The translations under genes were made by a program, and so were the position numbers. From Motacilla alba alba (taxonomy: Eukaryota; Chordata; Aves; Passeriformes; Motacillidae), in the NCBI RefSeq assembly GCF_015832195.1, contig NC_052017.1:92592429-92656428 (forward strand): 64,000 nucleotides of DNA. Reading direction: 5' to 3'. This document shows, in pieces, positions 1 through 11,900 of the stretch (the first letter of the stretch is position 1; every line of letters begins with the position of its first letter). Under the pieces are notes generated by a model. That model was not told where the DNA came from. It worked only from the letters and a program-made list of their open reading frames with translations, and made no database searches.

Positions 1-560
1 CCCAGGGAGGAAACCCATGCCAGAGCAGGTGGATGCCCAGAGGGAAGAAGGCTGTGATCCCATGGGAAGCCAACATTGGAACAGACACCTGGCAGGACCT
101 GTGGACCCATGGAGAGAGGAGCCCACGCTGGAACAGGATTGCTCACTGGACCTCTGGACCCATGGACGACCCTTGCTGGAGCAGCCTATTCCTGATGGAC
201 TGCACCCTGTGGGAGGGACCCACACTGGGGCAGTGCATGGAAGGAGGACTGCCTCCAACAGGGGGGACCCCACACTGTAGCAGGGGAAGAGTGTGAGTCC
301 TCCTTCTGGGAAGGAAGGAGGACAGAGATAACATATGCTGAACTGGCCAACTCTGATTTCTTCTGCAAAAAATTAAACTAATTTCCCCAAATCCAGTCTG
401 TTTTGTCGGTGACAGGAACTGGTGAGGGATCTCTCCCTGCTCTTATCTTTAACCAAGAGCCTTTCATTGTATTTTCCCTGTCCAGCTGAAGAAGGGAGTG
501 ATAGAACAGCTTTGGTGGTCACCTGACCCCCAGTGCACATCAACTCACTGGACATTTTCC
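1..560 (+). repeat. LTR-like interspersed repeat, copy A (cut by window edge)
   Basis: This stretch aligns by eye with 34480-35110, so it is dispersed and not unique. The first 290 bases are built from degenerate units of about 49 bp, each with a CCATGG-like part and a TGGAGCAG-like part; the latter recurs at 77, 129, 177 and 226. Then comes an AATTAAACTAATTTCCCC block (374-391) and a C/T-rich end. The layout, with an AATTAAA-type signal followed by a shared 3' block, resembles the long terminal repeats of endogenous retroviruses that are common in bird genomes. I cannot name the family from sequence alone. No retroviral gene is visible beside it, so it would be a solo LTR or a fragment. Compared with copy B it lacks about 135 bp near 349. 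The start lies outside the window. The open frames across it are repeat artefacts. Confidence 0.55.
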
Positions 561-2884
561 CTTCTGCCTTCTGACATATCTTCCATGTCAACAAATATAT
601 TTTTTTGGAGTTAATTTGACTTCAGGTATTTGACTTTTTGCTGCAAAATCCCTGTCTGTAATTACCTTTCTATCCTTTGTCTTAAAGCAAATATGTTTGT
701 ACCCTGAATCTCTACTGGTGATTTTTCCTGCAGTAAGCTTGATGACATTACATATTGTTGACATTCATTCCAACACCTTCTCCATTCCTTGCAGCTGCAT
801 TCAAGCATCTCCTCAGTGAATATCTGCCATCAGTGATCTTTTCATTGCCCTGATTGAAGCCAAATATTTCATCAGATACCCTCTGTGGACTGCTTGATAA
901 CATCCCAGGCTCACACAAACGAGCAATGTGCTTCCTGTTTGCTCGCAGAAGCTCTGGCCACATAAAGCAAAAGCAGTTCTCTTTATAGAAATCTTCATTT
1001 GCAGGTTTAATTATCTCCCTGAGATAATGCTAGTCCCCTCTACTTTGCCTTTGACATGTTCTCTCACCAGGGTCAGCAGGAAGGATGTTAGATCCATACA
1101 AAGATGCAGCTTGAGGATGGCAGGTGAAGAAACAAAGGATCAGCCACCCACACAGTTTTTTATTTCCTCTCTTCCAAAACACATTTGTCCCTAAACAATG
1201 GGGTTTTGTTCCCATTTTACTTCATTTTTACAGGGTACTTTTATCTGGCCTGCCTTAATGAGACTTCACTCTTTTTTCCTGTAGCAGTTCCCACAGTGCA
1301 GTTGAAATTTTCTTTACATTTTATTATTTAATACTTTTATCGTAACCTTTGCACATGCTTTGCTTATATGATACAAATGTAACTTGAATTTAATAACTGT
1401 AAGTAAATTTTGTTTAATGTTTGACATTATTCTTTCAAGATCTATTAAAGCCTTTTCATATGACAGGAGACAAGGAAGGAGAGACTGTGATTTGCAGCCT
1501 CTCTTCTTTGAAGTTATTGACAGGTGTAACAGTAAAAAGTAAGTTAAAGCTGCAAAAAGAGAAAAATGCTGATGGTATGGACAAGAACTCTACTTGTTTC
1601 CGACTTTGCAGTTGATATTGAAACAGAAAAATGCCTCTGTTTTTCTAAAAGATTGCCTGTTTTCACAAATGATTTACCATTGCTACTGTATTAAATTACA
1701 TCCCAAAATTGCCCTTCCCTGTCTGTGTACAGAACCTCCCCAGGCAGACAAGCAGCATGCCCAGACTCCAGAGGGAGGAAGATATGAGCACTGGGTGAGT
1801 AATGTAGGATTGAGGAGATGCACAGTGTCTCACTGCCCAACAAATGAAAGATATTTTCTGCAGAGTATACTGCAGGAAGATGTTAACAAAACCTAACATA
1901 TTTAATGACTGCCTCAGCACCCTGAAGAAGGATTTATTAAGCCTGAGACAGTTCTCAGCTTTGTGATCTTTTGGGTCAGTGCTACAATGCACCACTGGAG
2001 AAGCTGCTTTCTCAACACCATAACTGATTTTGGAAGTACTTTATGTGATTAGATAACTCTTGCTCTTTCAGGAATGTTTTCCTTGGATGACATAGCATGG
2101 AACAGCTTGTTTCAAAGAGAAAAAATAGTCAATTACTAAGCCAGACAAATACCACATTGAAACTTAGTGTATCTCTCAAATGTTTAATAAGGAATTTTGC
2201 AGAAGCATTACATCAATTAGAATAAAAAGAAAGGAAGGTGGGGTTTTTTGGTTATTGAGTATGCAGCCACAATGGTCCAATATTAAATGCTGGAATTGTG
2301 AGGAGTTTCATTTACAACTGAGCACCCTACTTTCAGTTCCAGCTGCTCAATATTATGACCAAATATTGATATCATGAAATATGAAGAATTATTCAGTTCA
2401 CCGTATTACTCAAATGAAGTATCTCTGGTTATCAATAATAAGTATAAAAATGCCCCCAAACTAATGCTAATAAACATCCCATTAAATTTGTTTATTATAG
2501 AGAAGAGAGATCTTGTCATTTGCTGTACTTCTATATAGCTTTTTGCTTCCTGCTTTAGAGATAAGACATCACGACAGTATTCACTATGAAGCATCTCTTC
2601 TGCCATGTAGGTCGTTCAGTTTACCCAATAACCCATAAACATTGTTTTGGTTTCCATGGTTACTCAGGTTTCTTCAACACTATTGGTTGCCAAGAATAAA
2701 ACAAATCCTTAAAAAACACAGCAGTTACAAACCCAGATTGCAAGGGTGTAGTCCTGCATTCAGAAATTGCATGTAGTAAATCTCGTTTGATGCAGCATTT
2801 GAATCCAGAATCCAGAATGTATTCTCAGCAGCGTTCTTCTTTAGATTAATCAAGACACTAAGATTGAAATAAGTGAAAATTGTA
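561..2884. other. Intergenic, no gene seen
   Basis: AT-rich, apparently single-copy DNA. The open frames are short (100 codons or fewer), overlap on both strands, and resemble no protein I know. No RNA gene, promoter-like CpG cluster or tandem repeat was seen. Confidence 0.6.
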
Positions 2885-3245
2885 GAATCATTTATTCATA
2901 GAATGGTTTGGGTTGGAAGGGACCTTAGAAATCATCCAGTTCCAACCTCTCTGCCATGGGCAGGGACACATTCCAGCTAGAGGCTGCTCAAAGCCCCATC
3001 CAGCCTACCCATGAACACTTGCAGGGATGGGGCATCCATTCTGTGGGCTACTTGTTCCAATGCCTGACCATCAACAACATAAAAAATTTCTCCCTAATAT
3101 CTAATCTAAACCCATCCTCTTTCAGGTTAAAGCTATTCCCCCTCCTCCTATCATTGCATGCTCTTGTGAAAAGTCCCTCTCCAGATCTCTCAATGGCCTC
3201 CTCTAGATGTTGGAAGGCTGCTATAACTGGACTGTGCTCTGAAAT
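2885..3245 (-). mobile_element. CR1 LINE fragment, 3' end, minus orientation
   Basis: The segment opens with ATTCATAGAATGGTTTGGGT and continues with GGAAGGGACCTTAGAAATCA, the reverse complement of the well-known 3' end of bird CR1 elements, whose tail is made of ATTCTATG-like 8-mers. The match continues through blocks for CTGCCATGGGCAGGGACAC, GGGATGGGGCATCCA, CCTAATATCTAATCTAAA and AAAAGTCCCTCTCCAG, fading near GGAAGGCTGCTATAA at about 3240. This is a 5'-truncated copy, as most CR1 copies are. It has many small differences from the consensus as I remember it, so it is not young. The 125-codon frame over it on the plus strand is antisense to the element and not a gene. Confidence 0.9.
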
Positions 3246-4482
3246 AGAAACCCTTAAAGATCTGTATCAGATTATATGCAAAAAATATACACCAATTACT
3301 TCTGATTTTTCTCTTCAATGTATTAAAAAATAAAATCCTGTCTTTTCATTAGAACAAATGATGCCTAAAATCTAATCTTTAAACTAATTTAGAAGTGAAA
3401 TAAGAGAATAGCTTTACTTTTTAGACACACGGAATGCAATACAACTTGCCAATCAAACAGCTTGCTGAAATAATTTCATATTATGTAAAGACTAAACAAC
3501 TTCTGCAATGTGCTATAATACATAATACTGACCTAGTACCTATAGTATTTTTGTTTAAAAAGACAAAGGAAAATATGGTTATAGACTACACACTTAATGA
3601 GCAGGAACATAAATGCCATTGTTGTCCAAAACAACAGATCCCATTTCTCAGGCATAATAAAACTTAGGTTACCTCCCATGAAAGAAAATTTTCTTTTCTT
3701 TGTAATGAAATGTCACTCTTTTGCTTTCAGAAAGAGTTCTAGAAATGCTGAATATCAAGTATCTAATGTAAAATCCTGAGCTGTTTTTGTTCTGGCTGGA
3801 GATGTTTTTTTTGGACTGTGCTTGTCAGTGGATATCTCTTTATCGCCTTTATAAGATAGCTTATTCAAATCTCAGTTCTCATTTTCAGTTCATTAGTCAG
3901 ATAAAATGCCAGTAGCCAGCTGATTAAAGAACTGCATGAAAAGATTTGCAAATTTCTAGTCACAATACTTCATCTAGGACTGAATTTATTTTCAGTTGAA
4001 ATGTAGGCATTAGTAATATTCCATTAACTGTAGTTGGGGACTGGCTTCTTAAGCTACCAGTGCAGCCTTTGAGCCTAAGGCATTAAAACATCTGGAATTC
4101 ATTAGACAATTGCAACATTTATGCAGGAGCTGGTCCCCAGCAGAGCATGAGCCAAGCAGAAAATGTTCTGGTAACCCTACAGTGTTAATATAGAGGATAG
4201 AGGTAAATCTTTGCTATCTCTAAGGCTACCCAGGACCTGAAAAACAAATCTGGATGTTTAACTATGTTAGGACTACACTAGGCTGCTTTCAAGACCAGGG
4301 TTTTGTTGAGCCATTATTGAAGAGCTGTCTGGAACCAGCTTTGTAGAGGAGTTTCTCTCCATTTCATGACACACGCTTTGATGCACAGAAAATAGCTGCA
4401 TAAATAACACAGCAAATATCACATACTGCAAAAATTCAGCAACATGGTGGAAAATCATACAAAACAGGAAAATTCTCTACAG
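3246..4482. other. Intergenic, no gene seen
   Basis: AT-rich DNA with only short overlapping frames of 77 codons or fewer. No recognisable exon, RNA gene or repeat. Confidence 0.6.
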
Positions 4483-4594
4483 TTCATGGTGTGATATTTA
4501 AGAAATCTGGCTTTTTAAAGGCTTTTTCTGAGCTATTTTTCATGGTGTGATATTTAAGAGATTGGACTTTTCTTATGCCTTTTCTGAGCTATTT
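4483..4594. repeat. Tandem duplication, two copies of about 56 bp
   Basis: Copy 1 (4483-4537) and copy 2 (4539-4594) both begin TTCATGGTGTGATATTTAAG and both end TTTTCTGAGCTATTT. The middle of each differs by several substitutions, so the duplication is not recent. No coding role is visible. Confidence 0.85.
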
Positions 4595-4982
4595 CTCTGA
4601 AACCTCACCCTCCCTGTGTTCTCTATCAGCGATCAGTTTGTGTGAGTTTGCTGCTATCAGGCTTTGTACCTTCTTGCCAATGGATGGTCTGGAAACAAAG
4701 AGCCAACACTGCTACAAATACACAGACACCAATCAGCTCACAAACCCTGGCCCAAACGTGGCCCAGAGCCAGGTGAGTACAAAGTCTATAACACATACAT
4801 TTCCCTGGCCATCTGCTTTTGGCAACTATATGGGACAAGATACTGTATCAGCCAAACTTTTGTTTTGACTGCACTTACGTAAGAAATATTTGAAATTCTG
4901 TTTTAATAAGAAGCTCTCCAACAAAACAAAAGGGCAAGAATGAGTTTGACATGAAGATGAATTTGTACTGTGAGATACAAAA

Positions 4983-5058
4983 ATACCTGAAACTCTGGTT
5001 TGTTTTTTGTTTGGTTGGTTTTTTGTTTGTTTGTTTTTTGTTTTTTTGTTTTTTTTTC
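4983..5058. repeat. T-rich (TTTG)n low-complexity tract
   Basis: A run of TTTG, TTGG and longer T tracts ending in TTTTTTTTTCCCC. It is simple sequence with no coding potential. Confidence 0.85.
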
Positions 5059-5477
5059 CCCTGGGCCCTCCATCACTCCCTATAACTATAAACAGTATAA
5101 AATTTTGTCAGAGTGAAGCAACTCTTGCTCTTAGATTAGGCACCCTTCTTCCCTCCTGGCCTCACCAAGCAACTCGGCCATAAAGAAAAAAATATTTAAA
5201 CACAGCTCTTCATTATTGCTGGCTGTTTGAAGGGCCAGCATGATATGACAGCATCTTAAAATATTGCCATAAAGGAACTATTCTCAGCATGCCCAGAAAG
5301 CTTCTCAGCAGTAACACTGGGCCTAGGAACATCAGCATGAACTCTCATGAAGGCTAAGCCAGAAGATTTACCACTTGATTTATTCAGTCACGTTCCCAAA
5401 TAACTGAAAAAGGAAGCTCATAAAATCCTAAGATACATACTGCTTTTTATGGAAAACTATCAAACATACCAGCAGAA
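5059..5477. other. Intergenic, no gene seen
   Basis: Mixed-composition single-copy DNA without a frame of note or recognisable motif. Confidence 0.55.
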
Positions 5478-5570
5478 GGGAGGGTATTTGGGGCAGTTGT
5501 TGGTTTGGTTTTTTGTGGGGGGTTTTGGGGTTTTTTTGGGTTTGTTTGTTTGGTTTATTTTTTTAATTTT
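5478..5570 (+). repeat. G-run and T-run tract, possible G-quadruplex
   Basis: The plus strand carries G runs of three or more at 5478-5480, 5482-5484, 5490-5493, 5517-5522, 5527-5530 and 5538-5540, separated mostly by T tracts, then TTTG repeats. The core G6-T4-G4-T7-G3 fits the loose pattern for an intramolecular G-quadruplex. The 106-codon frame starting at 5505 reads through it as low-complexity Gly/Phe and is not a gene. Confidence 0.7.
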
Positions 5571-8500
5571 GAAGTGGTTTTATGCTTTCTTAGACTTATA
5601 AGGCAAATGCTGATGAAAAGAAAAAAAAGAAGTGGGCTTAACTTCTCTTGTAACTTCTCACTTTGCCATACTGTATCCATTTTTTTGGTTGTTTTTAAAA
5701 TGTGCTGGCTTTTTACACAGTGGACCACACAGAGTATTAACAGGAAGAGTACTCACTTGACTGCATGTCTTTACAGGAAGAATCTGATGTTCAATTCAAA
5801 TATTTCCCCTCAAACCCCTCCTTAAAGTGATTTGGAATATTTAAGTGTTAAGTCAATTGGACTGAACCCTGTGGAAAAAACCACTGTTTCCTTCTTTTAA
5901 TTTCAGCATGTAACAAACACTAACTCCATAAAAAGCTTCTTAAAAATAAACTAGATATGCCAATAATGACCCAATTTTCCTCAGTTTAGGAGTGTTGACA
6001 TTCAGAATTTCAATTTGTTGTAAGATTAAGTACCAATCTTCCTGAAGCTGGAAAATCACACTTGCATCAACAGACTTCAAGTGAAGGCGTAAGTTCACAA
6101 CCTAGAGACAGTGTCCTTTCTCTATTTCTTCCCAAAGTGAAGAAATGTCCAAAATGAGAAGTTTTGCTTTAGTTTTATCTATTTAAAGTATCTATTGGCA
6201 GTGTGCAGACTCCAGATTCATTTAAAGTCATCGTAAGGGGTTGAGTTCTTATCTCCATCTAAACAAAGCGCAACAGATTTTTTTTAAAGGTTTCTCTTTG
6301 CCTCTTAATAAAACTATGCTGCAAGGTTCTGACTGTTTTCCATTATTATGATCTCAGTACATTTCCAATGATTAACTATTTAAGCAAATGTTTGTCATGT
6401 CTCGATCCAGTAATGTTTGCAAAGTGCTGCTGCTCCAATAGGTGGACAAACAATAATTTAATTGCAAAAATTACCACAATGACATGTCAAACATATATTT
6501 CATGGAAAGCAAACAATTAAAACATCAGCTTTAGTCATTAAAATCATGTTGTTTGTTTAGTCCACTAACATAATTTTATAATGAACAGCAGAATAAAAAT
6601 GGATATCATTACAGCAGTAAAAAACACCAGGGTCTTGCCTACATTATAGAGCTGCCTTAGCCTTGGTCAGCAAACAAATGTGTCTGCACAGACAGTCCAA
6701 GGTGGGGGCACTGCCAGGACAACACAATTTTTGCTTCTAAAGCTGCCTGAGTACTTGTGCAGTACTTTTTTTTTTACTTGACAAAGGTAAAGATCCATAT
6801 CCTACATGTCTGAAAGCTACAAGCTTTCAGGATAAGGGTACTTGATCCTTGGATTACCACTCCTGCGATGTTCCACAGCTTTTAAAATATTTAATACCAG
6901 TTTTGGCTTTTTCTTTCAATACATATTTATAACTGTGAAATAATTTAATGCTTATTTAAGGTCTTCTATCACCTTGAGCCTTGAGTTGTGATTATCTCAG
7001 GGAGACAGGATTTCCTGCAGCTGAAAAAAAAAAAAAAGCTGAAACCCTCCTACTTTTTTTTTTCTTTGGTTTCCCCAAATAGAGGAGTTTCATTTTTTTT
7101 GAAATGCATGAGCATTACATTAAGTAAAAACAGTATTTTTGCCTCTACACAAACTTGAAATTATTTTTCCATTGCTGTGGGATGCACTGTAAGTAGATTG
7201 AAACTTGGAATTACTGGGAGTATAGAGAAAAACAACAGATTTTATTAGATTTTGTTATCGACTGCTTATGTGTCACTTTCTCTGCCAGATATGCCCTAAA
7301 CAATTCCAGCTATAAATAGATCATTTGAAATGTTATTTTGAAATTCTGTAGAGAATATTGTATTACTGCTTTGTTAAGCAAACCTGCATTGCTGGATACT
7401 TTATATACATTTTCCTGACATTTATAACAAGACAAGCTGTCCAAGAATATATTATTTCTTTGTATTATGTAGAGTTGAACATAAGAAATGGAGAACATAT
7501 TTACTCATCAAAATACCTTTGCAATTTGCAGGTTAATTATTTGGAGTAGTAGTTTTTGTCATAGCCTACTTTGAAAGAAATCACTTGCTTCATAGATACT
7601 TTCTTGCTCTGCAAGTTTCTTAATTTTTTACTCCCAGAACAGTTTCAAGCCTGACTTTGCATAACACAGTAAAGCTACAAGAAAAAAAAAACCAGCCCAT
7701 CCTCTTAGACTTTTATTATTGCCTATCAACCCTGCATATGTAAGTATGTGCACATGGTTAGAAAATACTCAACAATCCAAAGCATCTTAAAGAATTTATA
7801 GCTGTATTTTCCTTTCCTTTCCAATAAAAATTATCATAATAATACATAATACCAATGGCTGAGTCTGATACAGTGATTTCGTTTGTCAGTAATTTACCAG
7901 TGGCCACTAATGATTGAAAAGTGATAATTTTGCTGTCTCATATACTGGGAGAGACAAACGCTGATCCGTTTCAACATTCCATTAGTGGCTAGATTTTGTG
8001 GTTAAATGCAAAGAATTCCCCTTTGCCTGTGGCTGTGGCCATGGTCAGAAACACTATGGCAATTTTCTGGGCTCAAAACTGTTACATAACAAAAGTCTCT
8101 GTTACGGAACATAACTACCTGCTTGGGGACAAACTAAACTATGCCTTTCTCATCCTTAATTTCTCAATAAGTATGCAATTCATCTGTCTAAAAAGAAGCC
8201 CCAGCCTACCCTCCTTTAAGTGTCCACACTCATTTGAATGGGGTAAGACTGGATGGTGATCTTCAAAAATTTATTTCTGCTGATGGCAAATATAGTAAAG
8301 TAACCATAAATACTGTGTTTACTTACAAAAATGATTAATATTCTGCATGTTGTGAAGGACGTTTGCTGAATTCATTTCGGCAGTAAGCATTGATTGCCCT
8401 GTAGAAAAAGGCAAGAACTTTCCAGTGCCCATTAAGCTAACATTTGTAGTCTAATGCTATTAGGACAAATAAATGATATACAGTTGTCCAGGAAGGCAGA

Positions 8501-8877
8501 GGGAGGGAGTGCTGAATTTAATAAAGCCTTCCAATGCCTCACTACTGTGTGCTGTGTTGCATTTTTTTGCACGAATGCATCTGGTGTTAAAGAAATCTAG
8601 TACTGTAATACTATTTCAGAGACAGATCTCTTTATGCTCAAGGCTCTAATAATATTGAATACCTATTCAGTGGACAAAGAATTTTAGAATCAATGTGGAA
8701 CCCTAGTTCTTCTCTTTATCTCCTATCTCCATTCACACATATTTTTATGAGCTGCCACACCATCAATATTACCTTTCTAAACACTAATATACTTCTGGTT
8801 AGGCACAGTATTTGTTTGTGACAGCAGCCAAGAAGCTTAGGTATTTACATGTATTCAAGAAACACATGAATAGAAAA

Positions 8878-8905
8878 AATTTCTCTACTTGAGTAGAGAA
8901 AATTT
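8878..8905. repeat. Inverted repeat, stem about 10 bp
   Basis: TTTCTCTACT is followed, after TG, by AGTAGAGAAA, with further A/T pairing outside. It is a short hairpin-capable palindrome; its function is unknown and it may be chance. Confidence 0.6.
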
Positions 8906-11900
8906 TACAGTATATAACTGGAAGGAGGACCATGGGTGATTCAAAAGTACATATTGCAACACATTTAGTCGTATTTTTTGGCTGAAGTTTAGTTGCCTCA
9001 AATCTTATCAAGTGCCTTTTAAACTGTAGTTGAAGCATATCTTGAATGTGAAAAACAAAATTCTGACACTTTATGGGGGCAGAATGGAAAGTGTGAAGCT
9101 AAATGTTTGCCTAGATTGGAAAAGACTATGGAAAGATTAACTGTACTGAACCCAACATGCAAGGAGATTGTTTCTAGATGAACAGTCAAAAATTTATGAT
9201 TCAAGGTAATAACAAAACCAAAAGGTCTTTTGGAGGTCCTGCTTCTGCTGTTATCTATACCCAGTTCACACTGTAATTTAAAAAAAATCAATGTTTCTTC
9301 ATCTGCCAGACCCAGACAACATTATTAGGATCATTATTGGTCATTTGCTGAATATGGAAAAGAAAAAAAAAAATTCATTAATCCACTTTTTTCTGAAGCA
9401 CTGACCAAAGAGTTTCAATGTCAATAGATGGAAACATGCAACTTTTTAAGAGACCTTAACAGGGGAAAATCCATAATGAACTAATAAAGGAAGTAAGGCT
9501 AATAATTCAAAACATGTTTTCAGTAACTACAGGGGAAGTTTAGAATTTCCCCATATTTAACCCAGCAACAGAGAGAAAATGTTTCAGTAGAAAGACCTTT
9601 TCAAAATTAAATCAATAAGGACAAAATGTTTATTGTAGTCAGACTTCATTTTAAGTGAGGTTTATTTCCTTCTGTGGGTAATCACTTAAGAAATGTGGTG
9701 GCAAAACAGACATGAACAAAAATTTAGAAGGTAAGACAAAGTGAAGGACAGTTTCTGGTGAATTTATCATATGATGTCTAAACCTGCTTTAAAACACTGC
9801 TCCATTTGCCCCATTCTAGGTCAAATGCCAGATGTCCTGGTGGTGGTTAACCAGCCACCCATACCTCCTCTGGTAGGAGCCACTTAAAACTACATTAAAT
9901 CTCACACTAAGTCTTGCTTCAACTTTCTGCATGATTTCTTCACTATCTGCATGATAACATCACCTTCTTTGTTTATCATATGTGTAGAACTTGTGTGACT
10001 TTGTCTTTCATGACATCTTGCTAGTGAATGGTAACCAGATTGTCAGTTAGCAACCTCATTCATTTTCACGTGGCTTGTGAAGAAAACCACCACCTTAAAA
10101 ACAAAAGTATTATCTTGCATTCTAGGTATCTTAAAATTTTGAGGTGAATTTTAAAATAATAATTAATCTAATAAATCAAATGTATTCATTAGTTGGGTGA
10201 AGAGTCAGTTTCATAGCCTTACTCCCAGAAACAGAGAGAAAAGCAGGTTTCACTAGGCTGCTTTTATTTGCTCTCCCATAAAGAGTCCAGTTTACAAAAT
10301 GTCTTCTGACACTTTGTAAATACCTGACAGAATTAGATGCAGTAGCACAAAGTACACAAAACAATGAGCAGACTTGCAGTGATGTGGAAGACAAACATGA
10401 TTTGCAAAGTCAATTACTCAGGTGATCCTGAGGCTTCAACTTATCTCTGCTGCAGTCTTTGATATTTACAGAAATAAAATTAAACTTACCATTCCAAGAA
10501 GGTTTTAACAGCTATTTTCATAGTAATTTTGTAAAAATAATTCTATGTATCACATTGGCACTTTAATGCTCCTCAGATTAATTTTGCTGATGTAAAAGTA
10601 CTGAAAACAGTTCCTTATATTAGCACAGAGGTGCAAAAATATTTCAGTGATGTGTCTTCAGGAAAGAGTTTGGGTGCAACACTTCATGGAAATATCTCAG
10701 CTTGAGCAAATAAAAATGGAGGCATCAAAATCATGTTAGTTTGACAAAAATTTAGACAATATTTAGGCCAATGTAGACAGAGTCATCAGGCTTTTACATG
10801 GATTTTATTCTGTTTCTAGTCAAGCAGGAATAACATTGAAGAGGAAAGATTTTACCTTTTGTATTCAAAAGAAAGTTCCCTTTGAAGCGAGTGAATTGAA
10901 TGTCATTGATATAGCCTGTGGTCTTCAGGTCTGAAATTTTAATCTATCCATAAAATAATTCAGGAAAACTACCCTGCAGGGTATTTAAAACTGATTTTCA
11001 AAAAACTGTGATTGAATACAAGACTTCTTTTATTAAACAGTCAAACAAAGCATGAAAGATACATTAACAGTAGGATGCCAATATTATAAGCAAGTACAAG
11101 CAAGAATTTTTCCTCAGGTAAAAGTTTATCAGTCAATTTGTTGAAAGATAAAGTTTTTAAAATTCTTCAGAATTTTTCAGAGCAGTTTGTGCTGTAATGA
11201 TGACATCTAAAATACATACATCCCTTACATTTTGCAAATATTTAAGTAGTTCCCACATGTTACTGCCAGATTATTAAATTCCTTCTATCTATTGAAATGA
11301 GTCATGGTGGACTAGGAAGGAAATAAAAAATCTCTCAGAAAACTGTGTGAGAATCTACCACTCTGTCATTCTAATTTATTGGGAAATTTATTGGGAAAAC
11401 AATATTAATGGTAGTTTTGTAGCAATTACAGCAAAGAAAGTTGAATTGATTTGCACAGGACTGGTACTTGCCAGCACTTTAGGTTTCCAGGTAAATTAGG
11501 AGAAGGAAAATTTACACCACAGCTTAAACTGTTTTTAACAACAAAAGCTAAATGACTCTTTAGACTGAAGAAATTATTTTTAGTAAATACTTAACAGCAT
11601 TGTCTAGAAAAGATAAAATCAAACTAAAAACAAAATTTAAATTAAAAAAAAGCAAAACAAACTGAAACAAATAATCTGTCCCTAATAGCCTGAAATTTTT
11701 GGAAGATGAACTAAACACATAAATCTGAATAACCTCTTTCTGAAATATGCCAATTATTCTGAAAAAATGCATTTTTTTAATGTTTGAAAATTTTAATCTC
11801 ATTGATTCAATTACTATTTAACAATTATAACATCAGTGACATTAAAACTTTTCACTTCTATTGGATAAAAATAGATGTGTCCAGATTCTTCTCGTCCCCA

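Noticed and set aside
2956..3333. 125-codon plus frame
   Set aside because: It is antisense to a CR1 fragment.
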